Source of the DNA: Oreohelix idahoensis | Taxonomy: Eukaryota; Mollusca; Gastropoda; Stylommatophora; Oreohelicidae | NCBI GenBank assembly: GCA_024509875.1 | Contig: JAMPIV010019108.1 | Location: 99,501-163,500, forward strand | Reading direction: 5' to 3' | DNA length: 64,000 nt | In this document: positions 44,865 to 58,130 of the stretch, one piece after another | Layout of the letters: each line of letters starts with the position of its first letter | Numbering within the stretch: the first letter of the stretch is position 1 | Translations under genes and position numbers: made by a program | The notes under the pieces: generated by a model | What the model saw: the letters and a program-made list of their open reading frames with translations, nothing else | What the model was told of the DNA's origin: nothing | Database searches by the model: none

Positions 44865-45512
44865 TATTTTTTGTGCGGTTTGGTTTAGATTGGTTTTCAG
44901 GACTATCTTCATTGCATACGGACAACTCCATTAGTGCTCCAATCTCATCCCTTAGATCGCACACAAACCACCATTTTTAGGCTTTGCACAGGACACTGCA
45001 GACTAAAAGCCCACCTCCACAAAATGACCAGTGTAATGCCAAAATGGCCCCTAGACTCCGGAACCGATTCTGCGAACTCTCTTTGTTGACTTGAGAACTC
45101 AACCTAGCCCCAGAAGACGAAAATGGAAGACAAACTGTGGGGCACCCGCGAGGACCTCCTGCTGACGACTGGATTCATGGAGGCAACTCATCTCCTTGTT
45201 TAGATTGCTGAGCATAGGAAACTGATCGCAGAAGAAGAGGATCACAACGAGGATATCAGCACAGTGCACGACCTCCGTAGGACCCGCAAGAATCCCAATG
45301 TGTGTATACAGAAATCACACATTCTATTAATATATTTGGTGGGTAGGTTTCTAATTTTTTAAATTATGCCAGGGCAGCGGCCTTGTGGCCTACTCTTTAC
45401 GATTTCCAACTGCCGTCTGATTTTTAATTTGGGCAATTTGCACACGGGACCTCCCATTTTTCGCCCTCATCCGAGAAGGCTAGTCATCAGATCTCACTAC
45501 CCAGGAGACCCC
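44865..45512 (-). mobile_element. SINE family A copy split by an insertion of about 300 bp
   Basis: The tail side (44865-44960: AAACC tail, CTTCATTGCATACGGACAAC, CTCATCCCTTAGATCGCACA) and head side (45250-45512: AGGATATCAGCACAGTGCAC, AGAATCCCAATGTGTGTATA, CGAGAAGGCTAGTCATCAGA) together reconstruct the layout of 49790-50110. The intervening block at about 44965-45248 is foreign and unidentified; CACAA occurs at both joins and may be a target duplication. Confidence 0.75.
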
Positions 45513-45680
45513 CTTTTTTGTGTGAGGACAACTATACAATGTGTATATAAAATATAAATTTTCCAGTATAACATAAAATTCTCTTCAGTACACTTGTATA
45601 AAAGAAAGAGAAAAAAAGGACAAACAAAAATAAAATCAACGGAACAAACAAGAACACTTAAAATCACCCGTAGTGTTACA

Positions 45681-45723
45681 GTTCCCCCCCCCCCCCTTTC
45701 CCCCCCCTCCCCCCCCCTCCCCC
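45681..45723 (+). repeat. C-rich tract
   Basis: Runs of 7-13 C interrupted by T. The complementary strand has several G-runs and could form a quadruplex. Confidence 0.93.
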
Positions 45724-46292
45724 AACCAACGGGTATCAAAGAATAGTTACACTGTACCTACATAGCATGCATATGCATTTGCGTGTAGATGATGATGTAT
45801 TGGAACCTGAATGTGAGTCGAAATGTATTCGTCATGAACACAGATGTGGGTAGGGGACATTTCGCATATAGAATACCAATTATCATAAAAGATGTTATAG
45901 GCTCCATTAACTAAGGCAGTATTCTCTTACCAATGCTTTGCTATCAACGTCAAACATTGTTCATGATCAAAGCGAGGTAGAAGAAAATCTAATCCCTTGA
46001 GATGCCTAAGAAAGGCCATTAATGTTACCAAGAAATACAGAGTGAGAACTGATGACAAAAACATTGTGTAGGAACTAATTTCCGCATCAAGTGTACAGAT
46101 AGACAGAAAATAAAGTGGTCTAGCCATCTCATGAGAATGGAACATGATGAATAACCACTAGGAGCCTACAAAAAAATCTGATTTCAGGACATTGGGAAGA
46201 CCATGAGACAAATTGATCGACAACATCATATAAATCATACAACAACAGGGACTCACAACAGCCTCACAACTTACTTGGCTCCAAAACGCAAA
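45724..46292. other. No recognisable feature
   Basis: No supported gene. Confidence 0.4.
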
Positions 46293-46538
46293 GTGTAGCT
46301 TTGCACACGCTGTGTGGCAACAGAAGAATGAAAGTGTAGCTTTGCACACGCTGTGTGGCAACAGAAGAATAAAAGTGTAGCTTTGCACACGCTGTGTGGC
46401 AACAGAAGAATGAAAGTGTAGCTTTGCACACGCTGTGTGGCAACAGAAGAATGAAAGTGTAGCTTTGCACACGCTGTGTGGCAACAGAAGAATGAAAGTG
46501 TAGCTTTGCACACGCTGTGTGGCAACAGAGGAATGAAA
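46293..46538 (+). repeat. 41-bp minisatellite, six copies
   Basis: Unit starts GTGTAGCTTTGCACACGCTG and ends AGAAGAATGAAA; six copies with single-base differences. The minus-strand ORFs of 68-117 codons are cyclic readings of the array. Confidence 0.96.
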
Positions 46539-47504
46539 ATGTAAGTAGGTAAGTAATTAAGTCAGTATCCTAGACCGTGCAAGAATGTATTATCTATATG
46601 AGGGGAATAAAGATATGATTGTGCCAGTGAAAAAGGCTCTGAGCTGCATAAAGGTGATATAAGTAAGTCCTTGGAATTGGCATTTGATGAGACTAACAAA
46701 AAAAAGGTTGAAATGAAGAGCAGTGTGACGTGTATTTGATAAGGCCTCAAAAAATAATTCAGAGACGCAGTAGAAGGGGGTAAGGCTTACGATTAGGTTT
46801 CATAATCCTGCCTAATGCTAAACCCTGACGTTAATCCTAATCCGAAGGACGTGGGAACTTATTTGGATGGCATCGAAAAACAAGCCGCTCTGTTATCATT
46901 TCAACCACATCTTCTTCCGAACTCCAGGGATTTGGAGTTTTCACTCTTAACCCTTGCGACATTTGGGGATAGGTCGTTGGGCTTTCTTGCAACCCCAGAG
47001 GACCTCATCAGGTCAATGGGTTCTACGTTGGTGGAGATCACACCAGTCCCACTAATTTCAACCACACATTAACACACAACCTTGCAATTCGATGTCCCGG
47101 CCCCGGTTATTCAGGTTGCAAATCGCTAATATACCTCAACATTTGCTCTCGGTTTATAGTTCTTGAAAGTAAATATTTTCGCTATTTATTCTGCTCTACT
47201 TCTTTCAGGTTAAAAATTGACCAGATATTTTTGAAATTACAGACGGATAATATAAGTCAATATTATCGACATTTACACTCCTAGAGATGCTGCCTGGAAC
47301 CACTACTGCAACTACGTCTCTTTTAGAAAACCTGCACCAAGCAATGACATGCTGTTGCTGCGGTAGTTTCTGTGACAGCTTGTTTCACATAATGATGTTG
47401 ACAGCTACATGCACAACCTCATCGTAGTTGCATAGTTACGGTATGCCTGAAAGTACAGTAGTCTTATTATTTCTTCACAGACCTTCTATATCTACGTGGT
47501 GTAT
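46539..47504. other. No recognisable feature
   Basis: About 1 kb without supported gene. The 85-codon ORF 46815-47072 shows no recognisable domain. Confidence 0.4.
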
Positions 47505-47970
47505 ACTTTATATGTCATCATCATCATAACCCTCCACTCCCAAAGGAGCATAGGCCTTCAACAAACACATGCCAAGCCCTCCTGTCACGTGCCATCATCT
47601 CAAAGTTCTTTCCACGTTCTCCTCATCATTTTCACCTCTGTTTCCAGCTCTCTTCTCCATGTGCTTCTAGGTCTACCTCTGCCTCTCTTGCCCTGGGGGT
47701 TCCAGAACAAGGACTGCCTTGTAATGCTATCAACAGGTTTCCTCAGTGTGTGTACTATCCATCGCCATCGTCTTCTTCTCATCTCTTGTTCCACTGGCAC
47801 TTGTCTAGTTCTTGTCATCAGTTCCACGTTGGTAACCTTGTCATACCATTTTAATCCCTCTATTCTACGCAAGCACCCATTTATGAAAGTCTGTAGCTTT
47901 TTGGTTGTTGTCTTTGTTGTTCTCCATGTCTCAGAGCCATACAATAGGACTGACTTCACATTTTAGTATA
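47505..47970 (-). mobile_element. LINE family B 3' end (best copy)
   Basis: The minus-strand ORF 47600-47959 reads VLLYGSETWRTTKTTTKKLQ, FINGCLRRI and GKRGRGRPRSTWRRELETEV, the LINE RT C-terminal region, followed by the 3' untranslated end and a (GAT)n tail at about 47515-47530. 5'-truncated. It is the reference for the other B fragments here (34370, 38152, 38885, 44720, 57690). Confidence 0.88.
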
Positions 47971-49229
47971 TATGTAGTTAGTTAATAATCCTATTGGCTT
48001 TAATCTTATGGTCAGGAATATTTCCTCTTCATAAGCTCCAAGATGGCGAAAGGACGTTAGTTTGAAAGAAAGGTTTGCGCAGTGCCGTGCAAAACCATTT
48101 CATTTAAAAATAAGAAAATAAAAAAGACGAAGCTGTAAAGAACATCCAGGTAATCGTAGCTCATATTCTGAAGTAAAAGAACAGAAACCTTGACAGAAAA
48201 TAAGAGAAAAAAAACAATAATGTCACAGTGTTAGTAAGTATAACGGTCTTAACCAAAGTACCAAAAAAAAAAAAAAAAAAAGAAATGAAGTCTTTCTTAA
48301 GCACAGGAAAACTTTTTTTAACCACAAGTAGATAATAATTTGGATGTATAGTGTTCTTTATTCCAGACATCACTGTCTATTTGTTGTTTTTCTTATGTTG
48401 TCTCTTCTAATCTGTCAATTCTAGCGTTTGTTTTGATAAGTGTAATTTCAAATAATAACAATAAAAATATATCCCTTGTACTTACCAGCAGAAGATCGTA
48501 ATCCTTTAAAGAAAATTGATATTAAAAATCCACTATAAAAAAAATATAAAATTATATCCCCAGTTGAATATTAAAGTTACCACGGAAAATTTTTACTATC
48601 ATTACTGGAAAACTCTTCCGAACCAATAAAAGCCTTCCTGTTTAAAACTCTCCGGGCATTGGGCGACGCAATTAACGTACATGGTGGCTTGAGGTGTTAA
48701 ACTATCGACTGCGTCCTGCGTACGGTGTGGCTGCTTGCGAGTTTTGGCAGAGCCAGTGTCAAAAGGGGAAGAGGGTACGCGAATTTTTAATAGTGATAAA
48801 ATGTATAGCAATGTTGATAAACGTAAATTTATAGCATTCTCAAATTGCCGTGTCATTAAGTCCTTTCTGTTTTTCTCGTAGGGGGTCGTCCACATACGAC
48901 GTCATACAGTCTGTTGGAAGGTGGGGTGGGGTGGGGGTCAACATTTTGTTACGAAGTATGACGATAGGGGTTAAAAAAAGGAGGTGAGGGTAAAAATGGG
49001 ATGCTCACACAAAAACATACAGTGAAGATCGCGTCTTTCATAAATTATGACGGAATAAAGTAGATTTTGTAACCTTCATCTTCATAGTCGACTTTTCTCA
49101 GTAATAGTTAACAAAACTGATATTTATATTACATTTTCCCCTGAAATATCGATAATCGTTACAACCGTAACTCGTTTAAATTGTTTTTTAATTATAAATT
49201 TCTTTTCTGTTTTATAATGTAGACACCTT
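47971..49229. other. Mostly unrecognised; A19 run and a possible transposon terminus
   Basis: A-run at 48263-48281. The segment 48885-49000 begins GGGGGTCGTCCACATACGAC and carries G-rich phrases (GGTGGGGTGGGGTGGGGG). I have an impression of similar termini in other animal repeats but cannot name the family. The minus-strand ORF 48602-48895 has no known domain. Confidence 0.35.
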
Positions 49230-49520
49230 GGTGTGGCCGATTGACAGAGTGGTTAGGGCGCTGGTCTCTCGCGGCAAAGAAACAGGGTTCGAATCACGGT
49301 ATCGACATGCTCCAGTTTACCCAGCTGGAATTGAGTACCTGCCTTTGAGTTAGGGAAAGAAAAGGCAGCGAGGAAGGGAACTGGTCACACCCATCTCTTG
49401 ATGGTGGACATAATCTGGTGAAGTCTCTAACACTTCACTCCTCTACGCACTATCTGCCAGGGGACTACCATTACCTTGTCATACACACCTTTACCTTGTC
49501 ATACACACCTTAAAAAACCA
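49230..49520 (+). mobile_element. SINE family B copy (reference)
   Basis: tRNA-derived head: GGTGTGGCCGATTGACAGAG resembles a class II tRNA 5' end with an A box, and GGGTTCGAATCACG is the B box (Pol III promoter). The body contains CATGCTCCAGTTTACCCAGC and GAGTTAGGGAAAGAAAAGGC. The end has a duplicated TTACCTTGTCATACACACC. Parts recur at 19563, 19812 and 44070 and inside both LTRs of element 2. Confidence 0.88.
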
Positions 49521-49641
49521 AATGCAGATTAAATAAACTGTACTGCTGATTTAAAATTAGATTTTTGTAAAATAAAACAATACACACAAGTTTAGCAAGT
49601 GTCTCTATTTATAATTCGTAGCTGTGAGTACTGAATAAGCA

Positions 49642-50131
49642 ATTGGTCGGAGTGGCTTGGCTACGAGGTATGGTGTCCGCCTCGAATGCTAGAGGTACCG
49701 GGTTCGATTCCCAGTTGAAGGAATATAATTTATGACAATCTTTTTCAGAACCAGTGGTCCTAATTATGTCATACTCCCCCTGATCTCCTGGGTAGTGAGA
49801 TTCGACAACTAGCCTTCTCGGATAAGGACGAAAAACTAGAAGGTCCTGTGTGCATGTTGTGTACGTTAAAAATGACACGGCAGTTGGAAAGAGTTATCCT
49901 ATCAGGCAGCTGCCCTGGCACAAAATTTAAAAATAGAAACCCTACGTACAAAAAAAAATATTTATAGAATAAGTGACTTCTATATACACACATTGGGATT
50001 CTCGCCGGTGCTACGGAGTTCGTGCACTGTGCTGAGATCATCCTTGTGTGATCTAAGGGAAGAGATCGGAGCACTGATGGAGTTATCCGTGTGCAATGAA
50101 GATAGAACCTAACACCAAACAAACCAAACAA
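49642..50131 (+). mobile_element. SINE family A copy (reference) with perfect target duplication
   Basis: 490 bp flanked by ACTGAATAAGCA at 49630-49641 and 50132-50143. The head is tRNA-like (CGGAGTGGCTTGGCTACGAG; B box GGGTTCGATTCCC), the body is unique to the family, and the tail is rich in AAACC. The perfect 12-bp duplication indicates a relatively recent LINE-mediated insertion. Confidence 0.93.
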
Positions 50132-50214
50132 ACTGAATAAGCAGCCGTGGACCAAAACAGATGGTTGTTACTAAGGGCGAGGTGGGATGTTTGTAAGATG
50201 CAACATCGTTTCTT

Positions 50215-50320
50215 CATTGGTCCTTGACTACCGCTGACTGACAACACAATTAGTGACCATCACGTCTGGTTGCGTCTTGTAGGGCTGCAATAAACTGTCT
50301 CCACTTTTAAGAGACAGCTA
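50215..50320 (-). mobile_element. LINE 3' end fragment
   Basis: GACCATCACGTCTGGTTGCG and GGGCTGCAATAAACTGTCTC parallel 15735-15785 and, inverted, 51110-51165. Confidence 0.55.
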
Positions 50321-50999
50321 TCCGTATAAGATCACCCTTAAAGATGTATGGCGTGACAACCAGTGAAATGGAGGTGCTTTAACCTCTCCCCTCTCTACTA
50401 CTTTCTGGGTTAAACTTGTTAGTTAAACAGACGGAAAGCAATGGGAAACTACCGTCGTATTGTCCTTTGTACAGTGGTAAATCAAAACGACATCCTTATA
50501 AAATACAACGATAATGAGGGCGAATTCCAGAAAAGATAACGACGTCAACGGGGGTTTCAGAGGAATCACCTGGTCCAGTAGAAAGCCTCATTCGCTAAAT
50601 GTGATACCTGACTGTCATCAAGATACTGTAGGTAAAATTAGAATTAAGGGTACCGTAACCACACAGGGAAGTGAAATGACAGGACTTTTACAAACAGTAC
50701 TAGAGACATGAAGTTGTGGAGGGACATGATTGCCTGTGCCACCAGACAAGGTACTTAAAGAAGTAGAAGAATAAATAAATAACTAAACGTCTACGCAACA
50801 ATCACAAGTTCTTCGTCAACAATAAAAATAATAGAGGGAAAATAGAACCAAAACTAGATGTTGACTTCTTTCCCATAACCGTAATCAGATGCAAACAAAA
50901 TTACAGTACTTGACGAGAGAGCACAGCACGTGGGTCTAAAAATATATTAGTAGCAAACAAAGATAATGAGAAGAAATGTAGGAAACAATAACAAGACTG
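50321..50999. other. No recognisable feature
   Basis: No supported gene. Confidence 0.4.
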
Positions 51000-51200
51000 T
51001 ACTGGACGAAACCCAAAAACAACCTGGCGGAGAACTGTGGAGGCTGAGATGCAAAGAATGAACCAGAGTTGGGGCACTGTACGAAGGATGGCCGCCGACC
51101 GAGCAAAGTGGAATCTATTTGTTGTTGCCCTACAAGACGCCACTAGGCGTGATGGCCACTGACTGTTTTGACGGTCGGCGGCTGAGGATCAAAGAAGAAA
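51000..51200 (+). mobile_element. LINE 3' end fragment next to the mariner element
   Basis: Translates to an end-of-ORF LINE sequence (GGCTGAGATGCAAAGAATGA ... GACCGAGCAAAGTGGAATCT), then AGGCGTGATGGCCACTGACT as at 15740 and 50250 in opposite orientation. Confidence 0.65.
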
Positions 51201-51244
51201 GAAGACTGGACGAAACACCACTACAAGATGTACTACCACAAATA

Positions 51245-52564
51245 CGAGGTAGTTTCAAAAAGGTCCCGGAATTTGGATATTGTACAGAAATAAGTAACAA
51301 TACAATTATTTACACTACATTTCCTTCAAAATAGTTCCCTTCGGCAACTACACACTTTTGCCAACGTCCATACAGCTGTTGGAAACATTCCTGGAACCCA
51401 TTCTTTGACACCTCTCTCAGCTGCTTTGTCGCGTTGGTGGTAACGTCCTCAGCATCCTTGAATCTCTGCCCTTTCAGTGCCGATTTTAGGCGAGGGAACA
51501 AGAAAAAATCAGGCGGTGCCAGGTCGGGAGAATATGGAAGATGTTCCAGGGCAGTCACATTGTGCGTTGCGAGGTACTGCTTCACGAGTGGGGATCGATG
51601 TGCTGGCGCATTGTCATGCAGCAGAACCCAACTGTTTGTTCTCCATTTTTCTGGGCGTTTCTTTCTGATTGCATCTCTTAGATGACGGGGGATATCAACG
51701 TACATTTCCTTGTTAACCGTTTGGCCTTCAGGAATGATTCATGGTAGACAATACCCTGGGAATAAAAAAAAAAGTTCCAACATAACTTTTCCCTTGCTCT
51801 TGTCCAAACGAAATGTCTGTGTCCGGGGAGATTAGGGTGATTTCCATTCATAGAACTGACGTTTTGTCTGAGGATCGTACACACAACACCACGTCTCGTC
51901 TCCTGGGATTATGTTGTTGAGAAAATTGCTATCTTGATCAGCCACAGTGATTAGGTCTCCTGCCAGTGTCAATCTCGTTTCTTTCTGTTCAGGAGATAAC
52001 ATTTTGGAAACCATGTGTTGACAAACACGGCGCATGTGCTGTTCATTGTGGAGAATACTGTGGCAACTTCCAACTGATATTCCAACTTATGAGGCTATTT
52101 TCTCTACACTAAGTCTTCTGTCAACACGAACAGCGTTCCGAACACCCTCAATGTTTTCATTGTTTATCGGGGTAGGCGGTCGGCCGCTACGTGGATCATC
52201 ATCGACACTAACACGACCTTCACGGAAACGCTTGCGCCACTCAAAAACTTGCGATTTCTTCATTGCGGCATCACCTTATGGTTTATTAAGCAAGGTTACT
52301 GTCTCTTAGGGTGACTTCTCAAGCAAAACACAAAATTTGACATTTGTACGTTGTTCAATCAAGGACATTTTCAACTCCGACGATGCTACGTGCACACCAC
52401 ACAAACAAACTTCTGTGACTTCTGTTCGAGAGTACATGTGAAGGTTACATCAGCCATGTCGTTTCCTCAAGGTCACTACTAACTTATAAAACTATAATCT
52501 CCATGACATAATCACTCATTCAAACATGAGTCAACTATTCCGGGAACTTGTTGAAGCTACCTCG
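51245..52564 (-). mobile_element. mariner element, full length but dead
   Basis: 1,320 bp between TA dinucleotides (51243-51244 and 52565-52566). Terminal inverted repeats start CGAGGTAG(T/C)TTCAA(A/C)AAG(G/T)TCCCGG. It contains one decayed transposase gene on the minus strand. Confidence 0.92.
51310..52367 (-). pseudogene. mariner transposase, several stops and shifts
   Basis: Cut-and-paste transposase of the D,D34D mariner class. From the start (ATG at 52367) it keeps an N-terminal helix-turn-helix region (WRKRFREGRVSVDDDPRSGR), the first catalytic Asp in GDETW, the second in HDNAPAH, and the third in YSPDLAPPDFFLFPRLK. Stops occur in the first 40 codons and near 52100, and shifts occur near 51700-51850. 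Length (about 350 codons) is standard. It cannot produce an active protein. Confidence 0.92.
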
Positions 52565-52566
52565 TA

Positions 52567-53122
52567 TATACATTGGCAGCAATAAAGACACAGTTGAAGG
52601 GACAGAAAATGATTTTAAAACAAGGACACAAAAAGGCTACAGCAGCATTTATTGCACTGGGTAATATATAGAGATCAAAAGAAATCAGGTCACACATAAC
52701 AAATCAGGATTTTCAATTCAAATGTCAAGTCAATCCTATTGTATGGTTCTTGTAGCGTGAGGTTTTTATTGGCTCTAGGATCAGTATAGTACTGACAATA
52801 CAGAAATAGAATTTCTGCAGGAAAATGGTGAAGTCCCAGTGTATAAGAGAACTACTGGTATCACAAATTAGTTACGGCTGTGAATGATCTGATTTCGAAA
52901 AATTAGTAGAGAGGAGACCGTCATAAAATGCCACCCCGCTGTGAAACTAACTGTGATATTAAAACAAGGAAACAGATTTCACTTAACAATTATAAACTTG
53001 ACAAGTCGTTCAAATACAATTTCTTTATTTATTAAGTATATACACTATCTACTCTTGTGCTGAAGGGTGGATGTTGGAAGATGGAATGTAATGGACTTGT
53101 AAGTTTACATATGATTTACATA
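52567..53122. other. No recognisable feature
   Basis: AT-rich spacer between two DNA transposons. Confidence 0.45.
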
Positions 53123-53124
53123 TA

Positions 53125-55472
<2,348 letters not shown>

Positions 55473-55500
55473 TATGTATTTATATATATATTTATATATA

Positions 55501-55951
55501 CTACTGGACAAAAGTAAAGGGCCACCAAGAAAAAGTACTCTATGGACCAATTAAATGCAACCAGGTGTAAACAATTTATTACAAAATAAAGTTGATTCAT
55601 CCGTGGAAAAGATCAGTCAAGTTTTTTTAAATAATGTGTGACTTACTAACAAAAAGAAATTAAACTCACTTTTTCATCTTTTGAACTAGTGGGGCGTGTT
55701 GCAAAAACGACGAGTTTTTGCAGAAACAATGGCAATTTTCACGTGCGGGTTAAAGTGACCCAGTTTTTGGACATTTAAAAAAAATTAACCTAGTGCACAC
55801 AGAAATGTATTCACACATTATTTTAAAAAACTTGACTGATCTTTTTCACGGATGAATCAACTTTATTTTGTTATAAATTGTTTACACCTGGTTGCATTTA
55901 ATTGGTCCATAGAGGAGTTTTTCTTGGTGGCCCTTAACTTTTGTCCAGTAG
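55501..55951. mobile_element. MITE with 141-bp terminal inverted repeats
   Basis: 451 bp flanked by TA on both sides. Arms 55501-55641 and 55811-55951 are near-perfect inverted copies starting CTACTGGACAAAAGTAAAGG; the 169-bp centre is non-coding. TA duplication and the CTGGACAAAA terminus suggest mobilisation by a Tc1/mariner-type transposase. It lies 28 bp from the Tigger element. Confidence 0.92.
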
Positions 55952-55953
55952 TA

Positions 55954-56640
55954 TATATTACACCAAGTCTTCCAATATAGGAACAAAATTATAGATATCA
56001 GCTGTGCTGTTTAATTAATTATAGAAAATTTATCAGCTGTACTGTTAATCTTGTCTCTCACTACGCTAAATCACTTTTTCGTCATTGACAGTTAAATGCT
56101 CACAATTGCCGACGGAAATGTTACTAATGTGACTCATCTCTTAGAACAGTTCTGTCCTTCCTAATTTGTTGCACACAACACCCGCTGACGATCGTTCCTT
56201 TAGCCCACCCAAGACTGAGGGGGACTAAGGATGTAGCTCCGGTACAATCACTGTGCTCCTGCGAAGTTCCAGGCAGCCGGATTGACTGGAACATACGACC
56301 TCAGGTTGGATGACACGAATAAACCTGTAACAAGGCAAAAATAGGGGCTAATTTCTGTCATCAAGCCCACCTATTTCTAGTGTATATGAGATGAGCGTGT
56401 CTCAGGTGTCTGCATGTAGGATGAATGACAACATGGCTCAGTATGATTTAGCAATAGCGAGACAAGACAGGTGTCTACTTGCAAAACGTTCTTTCTAATA
56501 ATTTAATACATTGATACATCCAATAATTTGTACAGCTAGGTTTAAGTTTTCCTTCCACCCATAATATACCAGGCGATCTCTGATAAGTGCTATACTGGCT
56601 GGTAAAATATATCCTAACAATACTGTTGTGGTTATATGAG
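55954..56640. other. No recognisable feature
   Basis: No supported gene or array. Confidence 0.45.
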
Positions 56641-57220
56641 TCCTAAAGGTTATATTCAGGTTGGTTTTCTTCTTCTACAATCATACCAGGAAATACAATC
56701 ATTATACCTAATTCCCCATGATATAATCAATATACCTGATACATCCATAGTAAAACAAAATCTAAAGTTATATTAAATATATACAGGTGTAGGCTATTTT
56801 CTGGTGGTTTTCTTCTTCAACAGTCATACACAATCATTATACATGATACTAAAACATACAATCATTATACATGATATAGTCATAGGTTATATGCAGGTTG
56901 GAGTTATATGAGTCCTAACAAGGACTGATAGGTTATATTTCAGGTTGGAGTTATATGAGCCCTAAAAAGGACTGATAGGTTATATTTCAGGTTGGAGTTA
57001 TATGCGCGCTAAAAAGGACTGATAGGTTATATTTCAGGTTGGTTATCGTCTTCAGTAATCATACCAGGAAATACAATCATTATACCTAATTCCCCAAGAT
57101 ACAATCAGTATACCTGATACATTCATAGTAAAACAAAATATATTAAATATATACAGGTGTAGGTAGTATAAATGACACACACACAAATACAATCATTATA
57201 TACCTGATGTAGGCCTATTC
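56641..57220 (+). repeat. Complex AT-rich repeat region
   Basis: Two copies of a segment of about 110 bp (56680-56790 and 57055-57160; CATACCAGGAAATACAATCA, CCATAGTAAAACAAAAT, TATATACAGGTGTAGG) bracket a 47-bp tandem repeat. Confidence 0.85.
56896..57036 (+). repeat. 47-bp tandem repeat, three copies
   Basis: Unit GGTTGGAGTTATATGAGTCC with AAGGACTGATAGGTTATATT, copies at 56896, 56943 and 56990 plus a partial fourth. Confidence 0.93.
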
Positions 57221-57413
57221 TCCTACAAGTGTATAGTAAGTTTACCTACCCTCTGAGATTAATACAAGCCAGATTTGGACTCGACTTTAGTGAAGCAAGA
57301 GTGCCCGGTCACGCAGGTAAGCAATAAATCAATGTTGACAGCTTTCTCTTTCCCCAGTCGGTCGTGCTGGCCTTCGTGTTTGTGTGTGTATTTTTTTTAA
57401 TAAAACGCGCCCG

Positions 57414-57622
57414 TTTATATAGGTAGACGCAGGGAATCTGCCAGTGCGTAAGGAAGCCTTTTGATTGGTTCTCGGCGGTTTTGTACATTCCGTGACCGAG
57501 TCCCGAAAAACAGGGCTTATGCCTAATTTTATTATGTCTGCCGCCATCTTGGGGGAACAAGATGGCGTATACTTCGTGTAATTTAATCTGTCCTGTCTCA
57601 GAGTCTGTTGAACGTTGATTGG
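57414..57622 (-). promoter_or_regulatory. Pol II promoter-like cluster (minus strand)
   Basis: On the minus strand: TATATAAA at 57421-57414, CCAAT boxes at 57468-57464 and 57622-57618, and a perfect 10-bp inverted repeat CGCCATCTTG/CAAGATGGCG (57542-57551 and 57558-57567) that matches YY1-type sites. Spacing (TATA, then CCAAT 45 bp and 200 bp upstream) is promoter-like. It would drive leftward transcription from about 57385. TAG|GTAAAC on the minus strand near 57245 could be a splice donor. No coding exon is recognisable downstream; an unidentified mobile element is an alternative. Confidence 0.45.
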
Positions 57623-57689
57623 CTGGGCATATATGTATCTCGACATAGTGTATTAACAAAGAAGTGGGTTTACACACACGTTTTACGAC

Positions 57690-58020
57690 AGCTCTGGAAC
57701 GCGGGGAACAATGAACCAACAATCAAAAAAAAGCTACAGACTTTCATTAATTGGCGCTTGGATAGAATAGAAGGATTGAATTGGTATGAGAAGATTACTA
57801 ATGTGGAACTGATGACAAGAACCAGACAAGTGCCAGTAGACCAAGATTTGAGAAGACGACCTGAAGATGAATGGGACACACATTGAGAAAACATGTTGCT
57901 AGCAATACACGACAACCCTTGTTCTGGAATCCTCATGGTAAGAGAGGTAGGGGAAGACAAAAGAACACGTGGAAAAGAGAACTGGAACCAGACGTGAAGA
58001 GAATAAAGATGACATTTTAA
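57690..58020 (+). mobile_element. LINE family B 3' fragment (plus strand)
   Basis: Translates in broken frames to KKLQTFINWRLDRIEGLNWY, TNVELMTRTRQVPV and, after shifts, GKRGRGRQKNTWKRELEPD, the same C-terminus as 47600-47959. Stops and shifts throughout. Confidence 0.82.
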
Positions 58021-58032
58021 ATATAATTTTAC

Positions 58033-58130
58033 CTCGTTTTGGCGATTCGCGTCCCGTTCAACCTAGATACAAGGTCCGTTATATTAGGGTGCATGTCTAA
58101 ATATAACAGATCTCGTGACCTACTGTATAA
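58033..58130 (+). repeat. Dispersed repeat, partner of 33125-33240
   Basis: CGTTTTGGCGATTCGCGTCC, GTTCAACCTAGATACAAGGT and ATGTCTAAATATAACAG parallel the copy near 33150 in order and spacing. Both lie close to LINE C-terminal fragments. Confidence 0.55.

Noticed and set aside
46158..46525. Minus-strand ORFs rich in Cys/His/Phe
   Set aside because: Cyclic reading of a 41-bp minisatellite.
48920..48938. G-quadruplex regulatory site
   Set aside because: Only three runs of four or more G, and no gene nearby to regulate; probably part of an unidentified repeat.
49230..49310. Possible genuine tRNA gene
   Set aside because: A and B boxes are present, but the arms do not close into a proper cloverleaf, and the sequence continues into a repeated SINE body.
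57309..57722. 137-codon minus-strand ORF
   Set aside because: It spans the TATA and CCAAT elements and has no recognisable domain; it is more likely chance openness.
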